DNA from: Terana coerulea
Lineage: Eukaryota > Basidiomycota > Agaricomycetes > Polyporales > Phanerochaetaceae
Assembly: GCA_024811115.1 (NCBI GenBank)
Contig: JAKOGH010000341.1
Span: forward strand, 1 to 64,000
Reading direction: 5' to 3'
DNA: 64,000 nt
Shown piece by piece: positions 57,418 through 64,000 of the stretch. Positions within the stretch are counted from its first letter, which is position 1. The number at the start of each line of letters is the position of its first letter. The position numbers and the translations under genes are program-made. Below the pieces are notes generated by a model. The model worked only from the letters and a program-made list of their open reading frames with translations, was not told the DNA's origin and did not search any database.

Positions 57418-57890
57418 TTAATAGAAGCACGCCTTGAGCTCCCACATATCTGCCTTTGATATGTAAGATCCGCGTGCCCTTGCCACCGCGGACAGGCTCT
57501 CTCCCTACAAGTGAAAGCAGGGTGTTTCATACACATTCAAATGTATTCAAGCAAATGTACACTTATTGTGATAACAAGATGTTCAAAATAGACTCACTTG
57601 CAGCTCACCATTGGTGCGCAACCTAAAAAGCAGATTTAGCCTTGGAAATTCAACGAACACCGCTTTGCACTTCCATACTCATATACATGGAAGCCTTGCA
57701 GCGCCACCCCAGCGTGTTCTCTACAGAGATTATCAAACAACAACAGCTGTGCCCCGCAGCTTCATCGTGCGTGCCTAGCACAGCGTTCTGTGCTCGGTTC
57801 GCACCGACTCTCGCACGGGTAAACGCTTGCCGTCTCTGCTACAGCCGAGTGTCCTGGGAACAAGATTGGATGAGTATCTGAAAGACCTGA
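57418..57890 (-). CDS. fragmentary gene of unknown function, 3' exons (block copy 1)
   Basis: Three splice-bounded pieces on the minus strand: a part reading KRLPVRESVRTEH near 57790-57830, a part reading EHAGVALQGFHVYE near 57680-57725, then an intron ending at TTTTTAG (57623) and a 25 nt exon, a 93 bp intron (57597-57505), and a last exon 57504-57418 (GESLSAVARARGSYISKAD...). The last exon is a clean 28 residues plus stop. The first two pieces recur at 58958-59240, and the AGVALQG piece also at 58150-58300. I do not recognise the protein. It may be one working gene with two broken copies upstream, or all three may be relics. Confidence 0.4.
57600..57840 (-). repeat. exon/intron block, copy 1 of 3
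   Basis: Shares with copies 2 and 3 the coding pattern AG(V/M)AL......E followed by an intron whose 3' end precedes GTTGCGCA. See the finding on this block. Confidence 0.55.
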
Positions 57891-58149
57891 GGTCCGAGCT
57901 CGAGCTCACCAGATACCTTCAGCCGTCATCCGCATGCCACAGCATCACCGGAACCGCCCGTATCCAGTACGGTGGTGTCAGGACCTGTGGAAAGTGAACC
58001 TGCCCACCACGAGGCTCGTCGCCGCGTCCTGCCTTCATATTCGGTCAGAAAGTTTCAGCAAAATCTCAAAAATCAATGCACTCATGCCGAAATCTCACAA
58101 AAATGACTAAAGCGGCCCGTGCGAGAGGATACGCGGTCGACGGCCTAAG

Positions 58150-58300
58150 GTGGTATGATGCGCAACCTGAAAAGCAGGGGTTCAGCCTTCGACGCAGATA
58201 AAATGACGCCGCCGACACCCATTTATACTTACCACGCTCAATTGCATGGCCCCGCAGCGCCATGCCCGCTTGTACGCTTGATAGAGTAAGATTTATCACA
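58150..58300 (-). repeat. exon/intron block, copy 2 of 3
   Basis: Minus strand reads QAGMALRGHAIER, then a donor GTAAGTATA, an intron of about 65 bp ending TGCTTTTCAG, then GTTGCGCATCA. Aligns with copy 3 at roughly three quarters of positions by eye. No complete gene can be built from it. Confidence 0.55.
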
Positions 58301-58954
58301 ACTGTGCTTATTCTGTAACGACCTTGCATATATCCTGTGCTTCCTAAGTTTCTCAAGGGCTTGTGAAGAAACTTGAAAGGAAGGGTATTGAGGGGAATCT
58401 GCGGTTGAGAGGAGAATTTCGGCGTCGAGAAGTGTCAATCTGAGACAAAATCCGAGCAATGAAGAGTGCGCGCGGGGACCCACAAGAAACTGCGCTTTTC
58501 GAGAGCTACGGGCGAGGGGGATTCGGATGAGAGTTCTGGGCTGCAGCTGTGATGCGGTCCGCAGGATTTCTGAGGATACCTGCAAGTCTGGGGTCGTTGC
58601 CAGCCATGTCTTTCAGCAAATCAGCGAATGGAATGAGCTCAGACTTGACGAACCTCTTCTGGAAGGCTGAGAGACGGAGGCGCAGACGAGAGACGATTGG
58701 TTGTTGTTGTTGAGGCGCTAGCCGTTTGGGAATGATCGCTTGCTCTTAGGCTTTAGACCAAACGACATTGATTGCGTGCGTACACACATGCATGGGCGTA
58801 TGTTTCGCACAAGCCTCGCTCTGCCAGATGCGGTTTTTCGGCTACACGTCAGGCGGCCTACAGACCAGAGTTGTTGTCAGACGTCAAAACCCGTGTAAGT
58901 CGACGCGCACCAACGGGAGGAGAAGGCTTCTAAGCTTCATTCTGCTGAATGCAG
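58301..58954. other. spacer between block copies 2 and 3
   Basis: A minus-strand open frame 58585-58301 (with EILRTASQLQPRTLIRI and SSQALEKLRKHRIY) could be a further exon of block copy 2, but nothing comparable is found in the other copies. A GTTGTTGTTG microsatellite lies near 58700. No gene supported. Confidence 0.35.
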
Positions 58955-59240
58955 ATTGATGCGCAACCTAAAAACAGAGATTCAGCGTTCAACGCAGACA
59001 GAGTAGCACCACCGACGCCGCTTTTACACTCACCATGCTCATAGACATGGGAGTCCCGCAACGCCACGCCAGCTTGTCCTCGACCGAACCGATGGGAGCG
59101 TGATTAACGACAGCTAGCTGTGCTCGGTGCCCACCAATTCTCGCACGGGCAACCGTTTGCAGCTTCTGTTGTCCTCAAGCGTCCTAGAAGCGAGACTAGT
59201 GCACATGTTTCGCGCATGTACACGGCGGGAGGAGAAGCTC
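58955..59240 (-). repeat. exon/intron block, copy 3 of 3
   Basis: Minus strand reads KRLPVRELVGTEHS, then AGVALRDSHVYEH, donor GTGAGTGTA, an intron of about 65 bp ending TGTTTTTAG, then GTTGCGCATCA. It therefore keeps two exon pieces in the same order as copy 1. Confidence 0.55.
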
Positions 59241-59590
59241 GTCGTCGTGCCAGCCAAACGCGGTCAGAGTCGAGTCGTCTGGCTACACGCCAGGCGGTCT
59301 ACAGAACGGACTTGCTGTCATTGCCACCTGGACGCAGTGCAAAGCAGAGGCACAGAGACGAAGCGCGCCGCTTCGGGAGAGCTTACAGCAGCCAACGGCA
59401 GAGCCTCGGAGAACGTGCGCCCTTCTCTTCTCTTCTCGTCGCTGGCGATCCGCGTCGAGCACCTGCAGCAACGTTAGCACAAACGCAGCCCACGACGCGT
59501 CCCCAGCTTACCGCGCCCGCGACGTCACTCGGGGCTGGTGCAGACGTCGACGGACGCACGAACGTGGTCGCAGCTTAAAAACCCAAATCA

Positions 59591-60105
59591 TTACTGCCGT
59601 TTGCATAAGTCCGTGAAATCGCAGAATTTCCCCGAGTTTGTTTGGCCCTGCTTGGCTGCAGCACGTGACCCTTTGCAGATTCCTCTTCCAGCCATAGCTG
59701 AGAGCATGAATATTAGTAGAAAAATGGAGTAATATCTTACCGACATTATTAACACCTTCGGATACTCTCCAGCGCAATATGGGGACGAAGGTGCGATAGC
59801 TGCGAGAAATCCACCCTTAGACGGGAGACGCTGACTTCGAGAAGCGCTCACTCGGCTCTGGTCCATGTGCTTGGGCGTCTACACGAAAGGAGACTAATCC
59901 TCATAAACTAGGTTATGGCGTGGTGAAAAACATGGAAGAGTACTCCTGTAAGACATTAAAATGCACGCAGGTAGCTAATTGATTAAATCGACCTGAAAAC
60001 GCGGAGGCAAACGCGTACTCCGCGCTGGTCACGGGGTGAGCCAAACAGGGCCAAGCAAACCCATCGAAATTCTCTGATTTCACGGACTTATGCAAACGGC
60101 AGTAA
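59591..60105. mobile_element. 515 bp inverted-repeat element, arms of about 80 bp
   Basis: The left arm begins TTACTGCCGTTTGCATAAG at 59591; the right arm is its reverse complement ending at 60105. The arms match for about 35 bp almost perfectly and then with scattered differences to about 80 bp (TTTGGCCCTG against CTTGGCCCTG and so on). The interior of about 350 bp shows no domain. This is the form of a foldback or non-autonomous DNA element. Target duplication is not clear; flanks read ATCA and CAAG. Confidence 0.7.
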
Positions 60106-60641
60106 CAAGCCTGGGAGCGTGCAATCCGCGCGTCGCGATCCGCAGGACGCCCGCAAAGCGCCTCACCGTCGCCTTCGCGTGCCTTCGCGCCGCGGTGCCG
60201 GAATCGCCGATGGCACCGACGGAGGGGGCCACGCGGCGCCGCTGATTGGCTGCAGGCGGGAGAAGAAGGCGCAAGGGCGATCGGATCGGGGGCATGGGGG
60301 CATGAAGTCAGTCCGAGGAAGCGCCGCAGGCTGCGTGATTGCGACGGGCTGCTTATCGCCCGGCCGCTCATTTCACTCTTGCCTCCACTCGCTTTACTCG
60401 ACACCAGCTTTACTGCAACGACGAGCTCCTGCGGGATTCGTATCTCTGCTTGTTACGAGCAGGGTAGGACACTATAAGGACAGAGGGTGCAGGTGCGTCT
60501 GCGGCAGTGGTGTGTCGGACGGAAAGCTCATTTATACCGGTCGAGTCAGACCCCTCGTACAGACACTCTGCCCAGCACGCCCGCCGTGCTCCCGCCACAC
60601 CACCACCAGCACATATCGAGCACACACTTGGAGACCCAAGC
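60106..60641. promoter_or_regulatory. upstream region of the ankyrin/RCC1/BTB gene
   Basis: GC-rich region with a GATTGGCTG (inverted CCAAT) at about 60243 and a TTTATACC motif at 60531, some 110 bp before the start codon at 60642, a plausible TATA-like element. The leader is rich in CACCACCAGCAC and ACA. Confidence 0.45.
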
Positions 60642-63600
60642 ATGTCCGTCCTGCACACGTATTTCCTCCGGCGCGACCAGCAGGCCTTCCAGCGCGCGCT
60701 CGAGACCTCCCTCAAGGCCCTCTCCGCCGGCCCCTCCTCCACCGACGCCAGCAAGCCCGCCTCCCTCTCGCGCTCGCTCTCCCGGCCCTCCCCGCTCGCC
60801 GCCTTCGCCCCGTCCTCGCCGTCCTCCTCGCACGCGCACGCGGCGCTGGACGTGAACGCGCGGGACGCACTGGGCCGCACCGTGCTGCACCTCGCCTGTG
60901 CCTCCGCGCACGCCAGCGCGCCCACCTACGTCCGCCTCCTCCTCGCGCACCCGCACGTGCACGTCAACGCGCAGGACGCGGAGAGCCACTGGACCGCGCT
61001 GCACCGCGCGCTCTACCACGGCAACCTCGCCTGCGCCCTCCTCCTCCTCGCCCGGCCCGACATCGATGTCTCTACGAAGGACTGGGAGGGCTACACGGCG
61101 TGGGACGTGTGGGGCAGTAGTGTCGCGGGGACGACGCCGGGGACTTTGATGGGGATGAAGAGGTGGAGGACGGGGCGGAGATGTACGCCTGGGGAGCAAC
61201 CGCAACGCTGGTCTTGGTGTAGGCGACGCCGACGACCGCGCCTTTCCCGAGCTCGTCCAGCTCGCGCGACCAGCCCCGGAACCACCGTTTGCGAAGCGGG
61301 ACGGCGCGAGGGACGATGAGGGCGAAGACACTAGGAAGAGAGACGTCGCTGGGCCAGGGAGAAGCGTGGATGAGCGGTTTGCGCCCGTGCGGGTGCGGGG
61401 CGTGGGCATGGCACGCTTTCATACCGGTGCGTGCGTGGCGCTTTGGGGAGTGCACGGGCAGCTGATTTGGCGGGATAGCGGTCGTGACCACCGAGAGGAA
61501 GACGAATGTCAGGGTATGTGGATTTGGGAGTGGTGGCCGGTACGTCTCTTTTCTCCTCCATGATTCTCTTTATTCCTCCTACTTCCTGGACTCCTTTCTT
61601 CACTTCCGTCCTTATTTTCTTCTCCCGCCCGACTAGAGAGACGTGCAGGAGGCCAAAGGAGAGTAGAATTGCGCATTTCGTTTGAAGCCGAAGCGCAGGA
61701 CGTGTGGCTCTACATCTGAATACCGGGTCGTTGGCGTTTTCGCAGGTTACAAAGAGGCAGCGGGACGCGATGTTTGGTGGTTTCAGCGCGCATTCCTGTG
61801 GTGCTACATTCTAAACTGCAAAGGTTGGGGGCGTAACAGTCCCCCGTAGGAGGGGTACGCTCTCCCGCGTATCCTGTGCAAATCCGCCGTTTCTATTCAC
61901 CTTTGCCGTGCTGTTAATTGTCTCCGCATAGTTCAACTGCATGCTAACCTGCTCGTGTTTCGTCTTCCACAGACTCGGCCCTGGGATATACACGACAACG
62001 TACACCCCAACGCCGGTCGTTGGCCTGCCGTCTTCTTCCTCATCCACCTCTCACCCTACCTCCTCGGCACAATCGCCGTCTCAGCCGCGCCTATCGCACA
62101 ACGCGCCCCTCGACGCGCAGGTCGCCACCGGCCAGGACCACACGCTCGCGCTGACCGCGGCGGGCGAGGTCTGGAGCTGGGGCTCGAACCGCCACTGTGT
62201 GCTTGGCTACGTCGTGGAACCCGCCGACGCCGACGCCCCTTCTTTCTCCCAAGCCCACGAATACCCGTCTGCGAAGTCGGCAGGCAAGCAGCCCGCGCAC
62301 AAGCACTCGGCGGCGCACCTCGGCACGGCTGCCGCGGACAAGAACGATGCGACTCTTATGCAGGCGGCGCCGCGCAAGGTGCAGGGGATGCTGAAAGGGA
62401 GGCGCGTGGCAGGTGTGGCTGCGTGCCGAACGGCAAGCGCGGCGTGGACGGCTGACGGCGAGGTGCTCACGTGGGGTGTGAACGGCGGGCAGCTGGGCTA
62501 CGACCGCGCGGCGCAGCCGGTGCAGGTCCTGCCGCGCGTGGTGACGAAGGTCAGCCAGCCCGTGCGCGCAGTCACGATCACGGTGCGTCTGGTCCTGTCC
62601 CTCACACACCACCCATTCACATCAGGGGACCACAGGACACGGCGACGGTGCTCCTGCTCGCGAGCCACGACGTGCTCTGCCTCGCGCACGACGCGTCCTT
62701 CCGCGTCGCGATCCCCGGCCTCGCGTTCCCGAGCGCCATCCAGCCGTACCGCCCGCCGCAGGCCGCGCGCACGGCGAGCATCGCGCGCGTCGTCGCGACG
62801 GAGCTCAGCGCGAGCGCGAGCGCGGGCGGGCGTGAGCGCGCTCTTCGCCGCGCTGAGCCGCAACGGCGAGCTCTTCACGTGGGCCGTCGGCGCGCCCGAC
62901 CCGCCCGCCGCCTCGTCCGCACACGCCGCCGCGGGCGCGGGGACGCCGGCCAAGATGGCGGTCAGGCCGCAGCGCGTGTGGGCGCTGCGGAAGAAGTTCT
63001 AGTGCCGTGAGGGACGTCGCGCTCGGCGCGGACGGCGCGCTGCTCGTATGCACCGAGGCGGGCCATGTTTTCCTGCGCGCGCGCCCGCCGGCGTCCACGG
63101 CGTCGGAGTCTGGGGACGCCAGCAGTAATGCGGGCGTAGGCAAGGCGTTCAAGTTCCAGCGCGTGCCGGGCCTGCAGCGCGTCGTGCGCGTGTACGCAAA
63201 CAGCACCGGCGCGTACGCGGCGCTGCGGGTGGACGCGCGGGCCGAGGCGGTGGAGGTCGTGGGGAAGCGCATCGGTGAGGAGGTCGCGGGCGTCGTGCCG
63301 TGGTTTGGCGGGATGAGCGCCGTGCAGGCGCGTTTGCGGGGCGGGAAGATTACGGGATTCGGATCAGAGGAAGGCGGGAAGGAGGAGGAGGGGAGGTGCA
63401 GTGGCGCGAGGAGGGCGAGCGGGAGGATGACGACGAGCGCGACCCCGCCGTCGCGCAGGACCAGATACTCGTCAAGAGGCTGCTGCTCCTCCTCGAGGCG
63501 CACGCCGCGCACCGCAAGTCGGCATCGACAGCAACCGCTGCAGACGAATCGGTTCTGGACCCGTTGGATGCGGGATCGCCGCGCGCATACGGCGCCGACG

Positions 63601-64000
63601 TGCTTGTGCACGTCCTCGGCGGGAGCGAGCCCCGCGTTCCGGCGCACCGCGTCGTGCTCGCGGCACGGTCGCAGGTGCTGCGCGACGTGCTCGGCGGGAC
63701 GCGTACCGTGGAGGCGCGCGTTGCGGGCACGAACGCCAGCGTGCGGATCAGCCTGGCGAAAGAGAAGACGGCCCCAAAAGCCACGCCTTCTGCCGGGACG
63801 CCACACCCCGCGCCCTGGGCGCACCCCGCGCGCCTGACCGTGTCGGGCGCGCACCCGCTCAGCGTGCTCCTCCTGCTCACGTACCTCTACACCGGACGAG
63901 CTCGCCGCGCCCTGGGACTGGCACGTCGCGCGCGCCGCAGTGCCTCCAGCCGCTGCTCGCGCGCGGCAGGGTGCGGCCCGAGCAGGTGAAGGCGGAGCTC
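60642..64000 (+). CDS. ankyrin/RCC1/BTB protein resembling IBtk (partial, runs off window)
   Basis: Domain order matches the IBtk type: ankyrin repeats (ALGRTVLHLACASAHA, HWTALHRALYHGNLACALLLL, DWEGYTAWDVWG, 60870-61120), RCC1-type blades (MYAWGSNRNAGLGVGDADD with one slip; VRVCGFGSGGRLGPG; ALTAAGEVWSWGSNRHCVLG; AWTADGEVLTWGVNGGQLGY; LSRNGELFTWAVG), then a BTB domain (YGADVLVHVLGGSEPRVPAHRVVLAARS, 63590-63670). Introns: 61407-61460, a long one at 61540-61972 (433 bp), and one near 62583-62637. BTB proteins of this kind serve as Cullin-3 adaptors, so a role in ubiquitylation is likely by family. One-base frame slips occur near 61139, 61191, 62832, 63001 and 63893, mostly in G or GC runs, and suggest sequence errors. 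The 3' end is missing. Confidence 0.82.

Noticed and set aside
60546..61409. Long minus-strand open frame of about 287 codons
   Set aside because: Antisense shadow of the GC-rich ankyrin exon, very rich in Arg/Gly, with no recognisable motif.
62805..63854. Minus-strand open frame of about 349 codons
   Set aside because: Antisense to the RCC1/BTB region, which has clear domains on the plus strand; GC-rich sequence produces long spurious frames.

Overview
The window looks like nuclear DNA of a basidiomycete, most probably an agaricomycete mushroom or polypore. Genes are split by 49-68 bp GT..AG introns, and some families present are typical of such genomes: F-box proteins with an N-terminal coiled coil, a Plavaka-type DNA transposon, and a GDVG-motif family of unknown role. 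No prokaryotic feature is visible. All intron positions are my own reading of splice signals and reading frames.

Layout. 1-4009: decayed Ty1/copia retrotransposon with its 3' LTR. 4488-10804: four tandem short-chain dehydrogenase (SDR) genes on the minus strand, with a small inverted-repeat element (MITE) between copies 2 and 3. 11056-16910: housekeeping genes, namely ALG5 (dolichyl-phosphate glucosyltransferase), a mitochondrial SLC25 carrier, and divergent from it an actin-binding Abp1 with an ADF-H domain and two SH3 domains. 17215-21690: two minus-strand F-box genes, the second decayed. 22512-23904: fungal polytopic membrane protein. 24932-26741: intact F-box gene. 26930-27918: GDVG-family gene. 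28734-29946: aquaporin. 30560-33389: HSP78 mitochondrial disaggregase. 34388-54301: plus-strand F-box run, one intact gene followed by three pseudogenes. One pseudogene is split by a 4.66 kb hAT transposon with an exact 8 bp target duplication, the next by a roughly 6.5 kb Plavaka transposon that carries a second, divergently transcribed gene (SR-rich N-terminus, DUF6532-like C-terminus). 55255-59240: second GDVG-family gene and three diverged copies of an exon/intron block. 59591-60105: 515 bp inverted-repeat element. 60642-64000: ankyrin/RCC1/BTB gene resembling IBtk, running off the window end.

How it fits together. The conserved genes serve N-glycosylation, mitochondrial transport and proteostasis, cortical actin and water transport; they share no pathway and are simply neighbours. 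The rest is a birth-and-death region of F-box, SDR and orphan families in which transposons have accumulated.

Caution. Many otherwise well-conserved genes show single-base frame breaks, often in short homopolymers. Uncorrected indels in the assembly are as likely as real pseudogenisation, so frames flagged below as broken should be checked against reads or transcripts.
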